62,986 bases of DNA from Geodermatophilus marinus. Its GTDB lineage: Bacteria > Actinomycetota > Actinomycetes > Mycobacteriales > Geodermatophilaceae. This document shows positions 32,739 to 42,104 of the stretch, piece by piece. The notes beneath the pieces were generated by a model, which made no database searches, was not told the DNA's origin, and saw nothing but the letters and a program-made list of their open reading frames with translations. The position numbers and the translations under genes are program-made. Numbering within the stretch: position 1 is the first letter of the stretch; every line of letters begins with the position of its first letter. The stretch lies in assembly GCF_003428645.1 (NCBI RefSeq), contig NZ_QVQH01000002.1:1-62986 (forward strand), written 5' to 3'.

Positions 32739-33893
32739 ATGAGCGAGCCGGATCGGTTCCGGCAGCCGGGCCACGGCCTCGGAGGGGGCGGGGAGAGGAG
32801 CGGCGTGCGTCCGTTCCCGCGTCCCGCCCGCCCGAGCCCCGGTCGCCCGCGCGGGCGCGGGAGCCGAGGCACTGCCTGGCTGGCCGGCGCCGCCGTGCTC
32901 GCCGCCCTGGCGGCCGGGTGGGCCGAGCTGCCGGTCGCGCCGGCCGCGGCCGCCACCAGCGCGGTGAGCCTGGTCGACGACCGCGGTGGCGCGGCGCTGT
33001 TCACCTCCACCCGCCTGCGCCCGGGTGCCACGGAGACCGCCTGCGTGGCGCTCTCGGTGACCGGCACGCCCGGGTCGACCGGCCAGGTGACGCTCAGCGC
33101 CGAGCTCACCGAGGACGCCCTCGCGCCCTACCTGTTCCTCACCGTGGAGCGGGGCACGCTCGGCGACCCGGCGCGGTGCGCGTCGTTCACCGGCGTCCCC
33201 GCCTGGAGCGGGACGCTGGCGCAGCTGCCCCGCACGGCCGCGGCGGGGATCCCGACGGGCTGGCGGCCGGGGACCTCGACCTCGACGACCTACCGGGTCA
33301 GCGTCACCGTCCTCGACGACCCCCGGGCGCAGGGCCTGCGGGCCGCGGCCGCCTTCGTCTGGGCCCTCGACGTCGAGCCGATCCCCGAGCCGACGCCGAT
33401 CCCCGAGCCGACGCCGACGCCTTCGCCGACGCCCGTGCCGGCACCGACGCCCGTGCCGGCACCGACGACGCCGCCCACGGCGGGCGCCGTCCCGACGCCG
33501 GCGCCCGAGCCGGCCCTCCCCCCGGAGACCCCACCCCCGAGCCCGACGCCGGTGCCGCCGGTCGACCAGCCGGCGCAGCGACCGCCCGGGGACGGCGACG
33601 TCGTCCGGGCCGAGCCGCTGCAGGCCCCTCGGTCGACGGTCGACCAGGTGGTGGCGGTGGTCGAGGAGCTGGCCACGGCGGTCACCGAGGCGGCCTCGGC
33701 GGTCGGCGAGACGGCCGTGGCCGTGGCCGAGGACGGCCAGTTCCCCACGGCGCTGGCGGTGGGTGTGGTCGGGTTCCTGTTCCTGCAGGGCCGGCTCGAC
33801 CGGCGCGACCCGAAGCTGGCGCACGCCCCGGTGCGCCAGGACCTCGACGACTTCACCGAGTTCCCCGAGAGGCCGAGGACGACCCGCACATGA
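32739..33893 (+). CDS. TasA-like domain protein with Pro-rich stalk and C-terminal anchor
   Basis: 384 residues from ATG 32739. A basic N-terminus and signal-like segment (WLAGAAVLAALAAGWAELPVA) precede a domain paralogous to the first gene (RGGAALFTSTRLRPGATETAC, broken here; YLFLTVERGTLGD). A proline stalk (PIPEPTPIPEPTPTPSPTPV) leads to an acidic helix, a membrane segment (FPTALAVGVVGFLFLQ) and a cytoplasmic tail. It looks like a wall-spanning anchor or receptor for the exported TasA-like protein. It overlaps the diguanylate cyclase by ATGA. Confidence 0.75.
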   Translation: MSEPDRFRQPGHGLGGGGERSGVRPFPRPARPSPGRPRGRGSRGTAWLAGAAVLAALAAGWAELPVAPAAAATSAVSLVDDRGGAALFTSTRLRPGATETACVALSVTGTPGSTGQVTLSAELTEDALAPYLFLTVERGTLGDPARCASFTGVPAWSGTLAQLPRTAAAGIPTGWRPGTSTSTTYRVSVTVLDDPRAQGLRAAAAFVWALDVEPIPEPTPIPEPTPTPSPTPVPAPTPVPAPTTPPTAGAVPTPAPEPALPPETPPPSPTPVPPVDQPAQRPPGDGDVVRAEPLQAPRSTVDQVVAVVEELATAVTEAASAVGETAVAVAEDGQFPTALAVGVVGFLFLQGRLDRRDPKLAHAPVRQDLDDFTEFPERPRTTRT

Positions 33894-35551
33894 CCCAGAC
33901 GACCGCGTCACCGCAGGGATCCCTCGACGTCCTGCCCCTGGCCGACCGGCTGCGCTGGTTGCTCGCCGTCCGCGTCGGCGTCGTCCTCGCCCTGCCGCTG
34001 GCTGCCTGGGGCATCACCCGGACGCCGGAGACCCTCCCGGTGCAGGCCCTCGTCGTCCCCGGAGCCCTCCTGCTGGCGACCGGGCTGGTGCTGCACCGGC
34101 TCTCGCCCCGGGGACGTCGCTGGGCGGTCGCCGCCATCACGGTGCCCGTCATCCTCGACGCGGCCTACCTGGGGTGGGCGCTCTACGTCACCGGGGGCCT
34201 CTCCGGACCGGTGGTGTACGTGATCGTCCTGCACGTCATGGCGGTCTCCCTGCTGGGTTCCTTCCGCAGCGGCGTGAAGCTGGCGCTGTGGCACTCGCTC
34301 GTGGTCATGTGCGTGCTCGAGGGCGTGACCACCGGTCACCTGCCCGCCCGTGGCGGGGTCGAGGGGTTCGACCCGCTCGACTACAGCGTCTTCCTGACCG
34401 TCGTCTGGGTCGCCGCGGTGACGACGGCCGGCCTCGGGGCGGTCAACGAGCGTGAGCTGCGGCGGCGCCGCTACGACGAGGAGGTGCTGCGGCGCCTGGC
34501 GGCGGCGCTGCACGAGGCCGACACCGGTCGCGAGGTCGCCGAGGCGCTGCTCGACTTCACCGTCGACGCGGCCGACGCCTCGATCGCCGCCGTCCACTGC
34601 CACGTGCCCGAGGGACCGGCCGGCCCCGCGGTGGACCTCGTCGTCCGCCGGCGCGGGGACGGCGGGGCCGAGGTGCTGCGCGGTGCGGGTGCGCCCGCGC
34701 CCGGATCGCTGCTCGCGGAGGCCGCGAGGCGCCGCAGCACGGTCCTCGCCGCCATGCGGGGGCCCGACCCGTGGGTCGACGGCGTGCTCGGGGGCGCCCG
34801 CCGGGTCGTCGCCGTCCCCTTCGGCCTCGACGGCCAGGGCAGCGGTGCCCTGACCTTCGAGTGCGACGCCCGGAGCGGGTCACGCATCGAACGGCGCCGG
34901 GTCACCGTCGCGGAGCAGGCGGTCGCGCACGCCGCGACGGCGTTCGCCCGTGTCGCGCTGCTGGAGCGCCTGCAGCGCAGCGCGCTCACCGACGGCCTCA
35001 CCGGGGTGGCCAACCGCCGGGCCTTCGACGCCGCTCTGGAGCGGGAGCTCACGTTCGCGGCCCGCACCGACGCGCCGGTGGCGGTCGTCATCGTCGATCT
35101 CGACCACTTCAAGCAGCTCAACGACACCTGGGGTCACCAGGCCGGCGACGACGTGCTGCGGGGCGTCGGCGCGGCGCTGCGGTCCTGCATGCGGCAGGGG
35201 GACCTCGTGGCCCGGTACGGCGGCGAGGAGTTCGCCGTGGTCATGCCCGGCGCCACCGCCGACGACGCCGTCGCGGTGGCGCGCCGCATCCGGACGGAGC
35301 TCCGGGGTGTCGCCGCCCCGCGGCCGATCACGGCGAGCCTCGGCATCGCCGTCCAGCGCGGTGCCGCATCGTCGGGCGCGGAGCTGCTCGCCGCCGCCGA
35401 TGCCGCCCTGTACGAGTCGAAGGCCGGCGGGCGCGACCAGGCCCGCCTCGCCGGTGCGGAGGGGCCGGTCACCGGTGCCGCCGACGACGCCCCGCTCGCG
35501 GCCGGTGTCCCGCCGGTACCCCGGCCGGCCGGGGTACCGGCGGTCCGCTGA
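33890..35551 (+). CDS. Membrane diguanylate cyclase (6 TM, GAF-like, GGDEF)
   Basis: 553 residues from ATG 33890, overlapping the upstream gene by ATGA. Six predicted membrane helices span about residues 22-180. A GAF-like region follows (EVAEALLDFTVDAADASIAAV). The C-terminal GGDEF domain has DGLTGVANRRAFD, VDLDHFKQLND, the active-site GGEEF and an upstream RQGD inhibitory-site motif, so it should make cyclic-di-GMP with product inhibition. Co-translation with secreted TasA-like proteins suggests control of matrix or surface-fibre production by c-di-GMP. Confidence 0.92.
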   Translation: MTQTTASPQGSLDVLPLADRLRWLLAVRVGVVLALPLAAWGITRTPETLPVQALVVPGALLLATGLVLHRLSPRGRRWAVAAITVPVILDAAYLGWALYVTGGLSGPVVYVIVLHVMAVSLLGSFRSGVKLALWHSLVVMCVLEGVTTGHLPARGGVEGFDPLDYSVFLTVVWVAAVTTAGLGAVNERELRRRRYDEEVLRRLAAALHEADTGREVAEALLDFTVDAADASIAAVHCHVPEGPAGPAVDLVVRRRGDGGAEVLRGAGAPAPGSLLAEAARRRSTVLAAMRGPDPWVDGVLGGARRVVAVPFGLDGQGSGALTFECDARSGSRIERRRVTVAEQAVAHAATAFARVALLERLQRSALTDGLTGVANRRAFDAALERELTFAARTDAPVAVVIVDLDHFKQLNDTWGHQAGDDVLRGVGAALRSCMRQGDLVARYGGEEFAVVMPGATADDAVAVARRIRTELRGVAAPRPITASLGIAVQRGAASSGAELLAAADAALYESKAGGRDQARLAGAEGPVTGAADDAPLAAGVPPVPRPAGVPAVR

Positions 35552-35676
35552 CCGGTGGCCGAGGCCTGCCCCTCCGGGGGAGCCGGGCCCGCCGCGGCTC
35601 AAGCCGGGACCGGCCGGAGCCGATCACGGGGAGGGAGCGCCCGCGGGCGCGCGGGGCCGGACGAGGGGAGACGACG

Positions 35677-36714
35677 ATGGGCGGGCCGCACCGGCGTCCC
35701 CGGCGGGTCCCGGGGACGCGCCCGGCCGGTGTGGTGGTCGTGCTGGGGCTGCTCGCCGCCGTCCTGGCGCTCCCGACGGTGCACGCGGCGTTCTCGGCGA
35801 CGACGAGCACCCCCGGCAACTCCCTGGCCGCCGACCGGCTGAGCCCGCCGCCCGCCCTGAGCGCCACGCAGACGTGCAGCTACGCGACCACCGCGCTGCG
35901 GGGGGCGCTCGCCTCGACGGCGAGCACGCCGCTGGCGCTCGGCGTCCCGACCGCGACCCAGCCGGGTGACGTGCTGGTGGCGCAGGTGGCCTACGACGGC
36001 ACCTCGCCCCTCACGGCGTCCAGCGGGTGGCAACTCGTCCGGGCGGACTCGAGCGGAGGGGTCGTCACCTCGGCCGTGTACTGGAAGGTCGCCGCCGCGA
36101 GCGAGCCGGCCGCGACCTTCGCCCGCCCGAACGGGGAGGTCGGCGACATGGTGGGCGGGATCGTCGCGTACCGCGGGGTCAGACCGGGCGCCCCGGTCGC
36201 CGACGGGCAGACGGGCTCCGGGGCGACCGCGACGACGCCGGCGCTGACCACCCAGGTGCCCGGCGTGGTGGTCGTCCACCTCCTGGCCAGGAACGCCGGG
36301 CACCCCCCGGCCCCGTCCGGCACCGGTCAGCTCTGGACGCTCGGCTCCGACAGCGAGACCGTCACCGCGGCCGACGAGCCGTTCGCCGGGCCCGGCACCG
36401 TCCCGCAGCGCAGCTCGACGACGTCCGGCGCCACGACCGCGTGGACCGCCCAGACGGTCGTGCTGCGCCCCGCCGTCCAGCACGTCGGCGCGACCCTGTC
36501 CTGGACGGCGAGCCCCAGCACCTGGGCCGAGGGCTACCGGGGCGAGCGGGTCGTCGGGGGCGTGGTCCAGGCGACCAGCGCCGTGCCGTACGGGACGACG
36601 ACCGCCGCCGACGCCGGCCTGGCGAACGGCACGACCTACACCTACCGGGTCCGGGCCTACCGCGGCTCCTGGGTCTCCGCCGACGTGACCCGCACGCTGA
36701 CCACGTCCTGCTGA
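35677..36714 (+). CDS. Secreted protein with SipW-type signal and C-terminal FnIII-like region
   Basis: 345 residues from ATG 35677, with GAGGGGAGA upstream. VVVVLGLLAAVLALPTVHA then AAFSATTSTPGNSLAA matches the SipW-type signal and mature start of the first secreted gene. The central 220 residues form a beta-rich domain (QPGDVLVAQVAYDG, SGWQLVRADSS, VGGIVAYRGV). The last 90 residues resemble a fibronectin type III module (NGTTYTYRVRAYRGSWVSADV). It is another likely substrate of the adjacent signal peptidase and possibly an adhesive surface protein. Confidence 0.75.
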   Translation: MGGPHRRPRRVPGTRPAGVVVVLGLLAAVLALPTVHAAFSATTSTPGNSLAADRLSPPPALSATQTCSYATTALRGALASTASTPLALGVPTATQPGDVLVAQVAYDGTSPLTASSGWQLVRADSSGGVVTSAVYWKVAAASEPAATFARPNGEVGDMVGGIVAYRGVRPGAPVADGQTGSGATATTPALTTQVPGVVVVHLLARNAGHPPAPSGTGQLWTLGSDSETVTAADEPFAGPGTVPQRSSTTSGATTAWTAQTVVLRPAVQHVGATLSWTASPSTWAEGYRGERVVGGVVQATSAVPYGTTTAADAGLANGTTYTYRVRAYRGSWVSADVTRTLTTSC

Positions 36715-36764
36715 CCACGTCCTCCCGACCGGGCGTCCCCGGAGGGGTCAGCTCGGACTCAGAC

Positions 36765-37559
36765 TCAGCCGGCGCCGCGGAAGTCCGGCGGCCGCCGCTC
36801 CACGAAGGCGCGCACGCCCTCCCGGCCCTCGGGATCGGCGGCGGACTCGGCGATCAGCCGGGCCTCCTCGTCGAGCTGCTCGTCGAGGGTGCGCACCGCC
36901 GCCTGGCGGACCAGCGCCCGGGTGCGCACCGCGGCCCGCACCGGCCCGGCGGCGACCTGGTGCGCGAGGGTGATCGCCGCGTCGTGCACCTCCTCGTCCG
37001 CCACGACACGGGCGACCAGGCCGCAGGCGTGCGCCTCGGCCGCGGTGAGCGTGCCGTTGGTCAGCACCAGGTCCAGCGCCCGCGGTGCCCCCAGCGCGCG
37101 GGTCAGCGCCCACGACGTCCCGCCGTCCGGGGAGAGCCCGATCGCCCCGTAGGCCGGGCGGATCTTCGTCGAGCTGCCGCAGACGACCAGGTCGCAGGCG
37201 CCGATGAGCCCGACCCCGGCGCCGGCCACCGCGCCGTGCGCCCCGGCGAGGACGGGGACGGGGCAGGTCACCAGCGCCCGGACCACCTCGTGCCAGGCCG
37301 CGGCCAGCCGGGCGATGTGCGCGGCCGGGTCCGGGGCCGCGGCGAAGCCCTGCACGTCCCCGCCCACGCAGAAGCGCGGCCCCTCCGCCAGGACCAGCAC
37401 CGCCCGGGCTGCCTCCGGCCGGTCGCGGAGCGCGGTGCGGAACCCGGCGGTCATCGCGAGGTCGACGGGGTTGCCGGTCGCGGGCCGGTCCAGCGTGATG
37501 CGGTGGACGTCGCCGTCCAGGTCGGTGCGCACGTGCGGGCGATCCTGCTCGTCGGTCAT
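36765..37559 (-). CDS. Enoyl-CoA hydratase/isomerase family protein
   Basis: 264 residues from ATG 37559, with GAGGGGA upstream. The crotonase fold shows RITLDRPATGNPVDLAM, FCVGGDVQGFA, AGAHGAVAGAGVGLIGACDLVV (broken in two) and the later GLSPDGGTSWALTRALG. The oxyanion-hole glycines are present; the usual catalytic Glu pair is partly changed, so hydratase versus isomerase cannot be decided. It converges on the secreted-protein gene with a 50-bp gap and sits alone before pmt. Confidence 0.88.
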   Translation of the reverse strand: MTDEQDRPHVRTDLDGDVHRITLDRPATGNPVDLAMTAGFRTALRDRPEAARAVLVLAEGPRFCVGGDVQGFAAAPDPAAHIARLAAAWHEVVRALVTCPVPVLAGAHGAVAGAGVGLIGACDLVVCGSSTKIRPAYGAIGLSPDGGTSWALTRALGAPRALDLVLTNGTLTAAEAHACGLVARVVADEEVHDAAITLAHQVAAGPVRAAVRTRALVRQAAVRTLDEQLDEEARLIAESAADPEGREGVRAFVERRPPDFRGAG

Positions 37560-37601
37560 CGTCGTCCCCTCGGGTGCCGGTGCGGCCACCGTAGGGTCCG
37601 C

Positions 37602-39128
37602 TCAGAACCAGGAGGGGAACCACATCCGGTCCAGCCACTCCGCGTGCGAGAGCGGCGACCCGGTGAGCACGGGGTGGAAGAAGGCGAAGGTGGCCACGAC
37701 CACGCCGACGTAGAGGCCGACCACCCCGAGCCCCAGCTGCCGGCGCCACGGCGGCGCGCCCGCGGGGCCCAGCACGTCCTGCAGGACGAGCACGACGGCG
37801 AGCACGAGGAACGGCACCACCGGGGCGGTGTAGAAGGCGAACATCGTGCGCTCGGGGTTGAGGAACCACGTGCCCCACCCCGCGGCGACCGCGACGGCGA
37901 CCAGGAGGGCGGCCGGGTCCCGGCGGGCGACCAGCCGCCACACCACCCAGACCAGCGCCGGGGCGAAGGCGAACCAGAGGGTCGGCGTCCCGACCATGAG
38001 GATGTAGCGGACCACCTGGTCGCCGGCGCTGTCGGTGAGCCCCTGCGGGTTCCACAGCAGGATCGGGCGGCCGTTGACCAGCCAGGTCCACGGCCCGGAC
38101 TCCCACGGGTGCGGGCTGGACAGCCCGCTGTGGAAGCGCAGCCACTCGGCGTGCTGGTGCCACAGCGAGCGCAGCGCGTCCGGGATCCAGGGGAAGGCCG
38201 TCTCCGGGTTCCGCTGCGCCCAGTGCCGCCCCTGGGAGGTCTCGCCGAGGAACCACCCGGTGAAGCCGGCCAGGTAGGCCAGCACCGGCACGACGGCCAG
38301 CGCCCACAGCGCCCCGGGCAGCCCCCGGCGGGCGGCGACGGCGGTGGGCCGGGGGACGCCGGCCTCCCGCCAGGCGGCGCGGTCCCAGAACAGCGACAGG
38401 ACGGCGAAGCCGGCGAGGAACCACACCCCGCTCCACTTCACCGCGCAGGCGCAGCCGAACAGCACCCCGGCGGCGATCCGCCACCCCCGGGGGCCGAGCC
38501 GGAACCCGCCGGCGCCCACCTCCGCGGCCGCCCGGACCCGCGCCCGCACCCGGTCGCGGTCGACGACCAGGCAGGCCACCGCGGCCACGACGAACAGCTG
38601 CAGGAACACGTCGAGCAGGCCGATCCGGGAGAGGGTGAACGACATCCCGTCGACGGCCATCAGCAGCCCGGCGACTAGGCCCAGCAGCGTCGAGCCGGTG
38701 AACCGCCGGGCCAGCCGGGTGAGGACGACGACCGCGGCGCTCCCGGCCACCGCCGACGGCACCCGCCAGCCGACGCTGTCGTAGCCGAACACCTCGATGC
38801 CGGCGGCGATCAGCCACTTGCCCAGCGGCGGGTGGACGATGAACGTGTAGCCGCGGTTGTACTCGTACCCCCAGCGCAGCAGCTCGGCCGCCTCGGGCGG
38901 GTAGTAGGCCTCGTCGAACAGCAGGTCCGACGGGTAGCCGATGCCCCACAGGCGCAGGCCCAGCGCGCCGAGCCCGAGCAGCCCGGTGAGCACCCAGGCC
39001 AGGCGGCGGTCCCCGGGCAGAGGCGGCGTGGTGTCCCGGCGGGGCCGGGGCGGCCGCCGACGCCCGGCCGCCCGCGGCGCCGCGTCGTACGGGTCCCGGT
39101 CGGTCCGCTCGGGGGCCAGCACCGCCAT
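37602..39128 (-). CDS. pmt: Protein O-mannosyltransferase (PMT family)
   Basis: 508 residues from ATG 39128, with multiple membrane helices. The first lumenal loop carries the conserved DE pair in LLFDEAYYPPEAAELL, followed by HPPLGKWLIAAGIEVFGYDSVGWR (broken here) and DGMSFTLSRIGLLDVFLQLF. It transfers mannose from polyprenyl-phosphate-mannose to Ser/Thr of proteins exported by Sec; the proline/threonine-rich surface proteins nearby are plausible acceptors. Position next to rsmI matches M. tuberculosis Rv1002c-Rv1003. Confidence 0.95.
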   Translation of the reverse strand: MAVLAPERTDRDPYDAAPRAAGRRRPPRPRRDTTPPLPGDRRLAWVLTGLLGLGALGLRLWGIGYPSDLLFDEAYYPPEAAELLRWGYEYNRGYTFIVHPPLGKWLIAAGIEVFGYDSVGWRVPSAVAGSAAVVVLTRLARRFTGSTLLGLVAGLLMAVDGMSFTLSRIGLLDVFLQLFVVAAVACLVVDRDRVRARVRAAAEVGAGGFRLGPRGWRIAAGVLFGCACAVKWSGVWFLAGFAVLSLFWDRAAWREAGVPRPTAVAARRGLPGALWALAVVPVLAYLAGFTGWFLGETSQGRHWAQRNPETAFPWIPDALRSLWHQHAEWLRFHSGLSSPHPWESGPWTWLVNGRPILLWNPQGLTDSAGDQVVRYILMVGTPTLWFAFAPALVWVVWRLVARRDPAALLVAVAVAAGWGTWFLNPERTMFAFYTAPVVPFLVLAVVLVLQDVLGPAGAPPWRRQLGLGVVGLYVGVVVATFAFFHPVLTGSPLSHAEWLDRMWFPSWF

Positions 39129-39233
39129 GGGGGCAGGGTAGTGAAAGGACCCGCCCGCCCCCGCCGCTCGGGCGCTCGCGCCGGGCCCCGCAGGCGGGCC
39201 GGCCGGGGACCCCGCCGTGACAGGCTCAGACCC

Positions 39234-40073
39234 ATGACCGGTCGCCTCGTGCTCGGCGGTGCCCCCCTCGGCCAGCCGGGGGACGTCGGCCCGCGGCTGC
39301 GCTCGGCCCTCGCGACGGCCGACGTCCTCGCCGTCGAGGACACCCGGCGGCTGCACCGGCTGGCCGCCGACCTCGAGGTCACCCCGGCCGGGCGGGTGGT
39401 GACCTTCCACGAGTCGGTGGAGCGCTCGAGGCTGCCCGGCCTGCTCGACGCGCTGCGCTCGGGTGCGACCGTGCTGCTGCTGACCGACGCGGGGATGCCC
39501 TCGGTCTCCGACCCCGGCTACACGCTGGTGCGGGCGGCGGTCGAGGCCGGCGTCGAGGTGACCTCGGTGCCGGGGCCGTCGGCGGTGACCACCGCCCTCG
39601 CCGTCTCCGGGCTGCCGGTCGACCGCTTCTGCTTCGAGGGGTTCCTGCCGCGCAAGGCCGGGGAGCGGCGGTCGCGCCTGGTGGGCCTGGCCGGGGAACC
39701 CCGCACGATGGTGTTCTTCGAGTCCCCGCACCGGCTGGCCGACGCGCTCGCTGACGCCGGGACGGCCTTCGGCGCGGAGCGGCCCGCGGCGGTGTGCCGG
39801 GAGCTCACCAAGACCCACGAGGAGGTCCGGCGCGGGTCGCTGGGCGAGCTGGCCGCCTGGGCCGCCGAGGGGGTGCGCGGCGAGATCACGCTGGTCGTGG
39901 GCGGGGCGCCGGCGCGGCAGGTGTCGGCGTCCCCGGCCGAGCTCGCGGCGGAGGTGGCCGCCGAGGAGGCCGCGGGTGCCACCCGCAAGGACGCCATCCG
40001 CGCCGTCGTCGTCCGCACCGGGCTGCCGCGCCGGACCGTCTACGACGCGGTGGTGGCCGCCAAGGGGTCCTGA
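39234..40073 (+). CDS. rsmI: 16S rRNA (cytidine-1402-2'-O)-methyltransferase
   Basis: 279 residues from ATG 39234. LVLGGAPLGQPGDVGPRLR, VLAVEDTRRLHRLA, LLTDAGMPSVSDPGY and VPGPSAVTTALAVSGLP are the tetrapyrrole-methylase-fold motifs of RsmI. With RsmH it modifies C1402 at the ribosomal P-site. The C-terminal ATRKDAIRAVVVRTGLPRR helix matches the family. It diverges from pmt with a 105-bp gap and converges on corA. Confidence 0.95.
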   Translation: MTGRLVLGGAPLGQPGDVGPRLRSALATADVLAVEDTRRLHRLAADLEVTPAGRVVTFHESVERSRLPGLLDALRSGATVLLLTDAGMPSVSDPGYTLVRAAVEAGVEVTSVPGPSAVTTALAVSGLPVDRFCFEGFLPRKAGERRSRLVGLAGEPRTMVFFESPHRLADALADAGTAFGAERPAAVCRELTKTHEEVRRGSLGELAAWAAEGVRGEITLVVGGAPARQVSASPAELAAEVAAEEAAGATRKDAIRAVVVRTGLPRRTVYDAVVAAKGS

Positions 40074-40140
40074 CCCGGGAAGCCCGATGCAGCCGTCGAG
40101 CACGGTCCCGGGGACCCGCCGCAGCAACTGACGCGGGCCG

Positions 40141-41262
40141 CTACAGCCAGCCGTTGCGCTTGAAGCCGCGGTAGAGCAGCACGATCGCGCCGAGGATGAC
40201 CAGGAGCACCAGCGGGTAGCCGAACCGCCACCCCAGCTCGGGCATGTACTCGAAGTTCATCCCGTAGATCCCGGCGATGGCGGTGGGGACGGCGATGATG
40301 CCGGCCCACGCGCTGATCTTGCGCATGTCCTCGTTGTCGGCCTGCGAGGTGCGGGCCAGCGAGGCCTGCAGGATCGAGGTCAGCAGCTCGTCGAGGCCGG
40401 CGATCTGGTCGCGGACCCGGATGGCGTGGTCCTCGACGTCCCGGAAGTAGGACCGGGTGGCCTCCGGGACGGCGTCCACCTGCCGCTCGGCGAGCTTCTG
40501 CAGCGGCACCAGCAGCGGGGAGACCGCCTTGCGCAGCGACAGCAGCTCCCGCTTGAGCTGGTACAGCCGGCCGATGTCGTCGGTGCGCTCCGGGCTGAAC
40601 ACCGACGCCTCGAGCTCGTCGACGTCCTCCTCCACCGCGGCGGCCACGTCGACGAAGTCGTCGACCACCCGGTCGGCCACCGCGTACAGGACGGCGGCCG
40701 GCCCCAGGCAGAGCAGGTCGCGCTGCTGCTCGAGGCTCTGCCGGAGGTCGGCGAGGGAGCCGTGCTCGCCGTGCCGCACCGTGATGACGTAGTGGTCGCC
40801 GAGGAAGACCATCACCTCGCCGGTGTCGACCACCTCGCTGGTCGCGGTCAGCCGGTCGTGCTCGACGTAGGTCGCGGTGGTGAGCACCATGAACAGGCCG
40901 TCGTCGTAGCGCTCGAGCTTGGGCCGCTGGTGGGCGTAGACGGCGTCCTCCACGGCCAGCGGGTGCAGGCCGTACTGCGCGGCGACGTCGGCGAGCTCCT
41001 CCTCCCGCGGTGCGTAGAGGCCCAGCCAGACGAAGCCGCCCTGCTCGGTGGCCTGGCGCAGCGCCTGCGCGTGCTCGGCCGGCTCCTGGCGGACCCCGTC
41101 GACGTAGACCCCGCAGTCGACCACCGGGGGCACGCCCTCGGGGCGGGCCGGCGTGGTCCGCTCCGGCGGGCGGCCGGGTGGGCCCGCCGGGCGCGGGCGC
41201 AGCGCGGACGGGGCCGCGGGCCGGGCGCCGCCGGCCCCCGCGGGGGTGTCCGAGGCGGTCAT
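40141..41262 (-). CDS. corA: CorA-type magnesium/cobalt transporter
   Basis: 373 residues from ATG 41262, with GGAGAGG upstream. A cytoplasmic funnel of about 300 residues ends in two membrane helices. The signature YGMNFEYMPELGW lies between them, and the C-terminus is the basic RGFKRNGWL. An N-terminal Pro/Arg-rich stretch of about 45 residues is extra relative to minimal CorA. It should form a pentameric Mg2+ channel. Confidence 0.95.
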   Translation of the reverse strand: MTASDTPAGAGGARPAAPSALRPRPAGPPGRPPERTTPARPEGVPPVVDCGVYVDGVRQEPAEHAQALRQATEQGGFVWLGLYAPREEELADVAAQYGLHPLAVEDAVYAHQRPKLERYDDGLFMVLTTATYVEHDRLTATSEVVDTGEVMVFLGDHYVITVRHGEHGSLADLRQSLEQQRDLLCLGPAAVLYAVADRVVDDFVDVAAAVEEDVDELEASVFSPERTDDIGRLYQLKRELLSLRKAVSPLLVPLQKLAERQVDAVPEATRSYFRDVEDHAIRVRDQIAGLDELLTSILQASLARTSQADNEDMRKISAWAGIIAVPTAIAGIYGMNFEYMPELGWRFGYPLVLLVILGAIVLLYRGFKRNGWL

Positions 41263-41444
41263 CGGTGCTCCTCTCCGGCCGGGTGCCCGCGTCAGCGTAG
41301 GCGGGGCCGGGCCGGCGAAGGCCGCGGCGGCAGCACGGCCGACTCCCCCCGACGGGTGAGGGCGCCCCGGGCGGGGGTCCAGCCGCCGGACGGACCCGCC
41401 GACCCGACCGGTGACCGTCGTCCCCGGCCAGGGAGAGCAGCCCC

Positions 41445-42083
41445 GTGGCGAGCACCGTCCTCGACCGCCCCCTCATCGGCTCCGGCAGCCCGGTGCCCCT
41501 CCGGCGGCTCCCCCCGGCGGCCGTGCTGGGCGCCGCGGCGGCGTCCGCGCTGGAGGCGGTCGCCCTGGTCGCCGGCGCGCTCACCGGCCTGGACGGGCTG
41601 CTGGCCGCGCCGGTGCGCCCGCCGGGCCTGCTGCTCGGGGCCGTCGTGCTGCTCCTGGCCACCTGGGTGGTGCTCTGCGCCGGGGGTGCGGCGCTGCTCG
41701 TCGACGGGTCCGGTGCCCGGCTGCTCACCGGCGTGGCCTGCGCCGAGCTGCTGCTCGCCCTCGGCCTGCTCGCCCTCGGCCTGCTCACCCCGCTGCTGGA
41801 CCCGCTTCCGGTCGCGCTGCCGCTGCCGGCGCTGGCGCTGACGGCGCTGGCCGTCCCGGTGGGCAAGCTGCTGCTCGCCGGCGCCCCCTCGGCGGTGGCC
41901 TGGAGCGGGCAGCAGCGGCGGGCGGCGGTGCCCCGGCCCGCCCCGGAACCGGTCCGCACCCGGGCTCGCGCGGTGACCGTCGGCCTCATCGGCCTGCTGC
42001 TGGTCGGCGTCGCGCTCACCACACCGGCGCCCGCGGACCGCGGGGACGGCCCGGCGCCGGCCGGGGTCACCGGGACCCCCTGA
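41445..42083 (+). CDS. Hypothetical four- to five-TM membrane protein
   Basis: 212 residues from GTG 41445, with GGGAGAGC upstream. About four hydrophobic segments (AAAASALEAVALVAGALTG, LLLGAVVLLLATWVVLCAG, LLLALGLLALGLLTPLL, VTVGLIGLLLVGVALTT) are separated by short loops; one loop is basic. I recognise no family. It lies directly upstream of metG (21-bp gap), so it may be co-transcribed. Confidence 0.65.
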   Translation: MASTVLDRPLIGSGSPVPLRRLPPAAVLGAAAASALEAVALVAGALTGLDGLLAAPVRPPGLLLGAVVLLLATWVVLCAGGAALLVDGSGARLLTGVACAELLLALGLLALGLLTPLLDPLPVALPLPALALTALAVPVGKLLLAGAPSAVAWSGQQRRAAVPRPAPEPVRTRARAVTVGLIGLLLVGVALTTPAPADRGDGPAPAGVTGTP

Positions 42084-42104
42084 CGAGGTCCGTACCCTCG
42101 ACCC

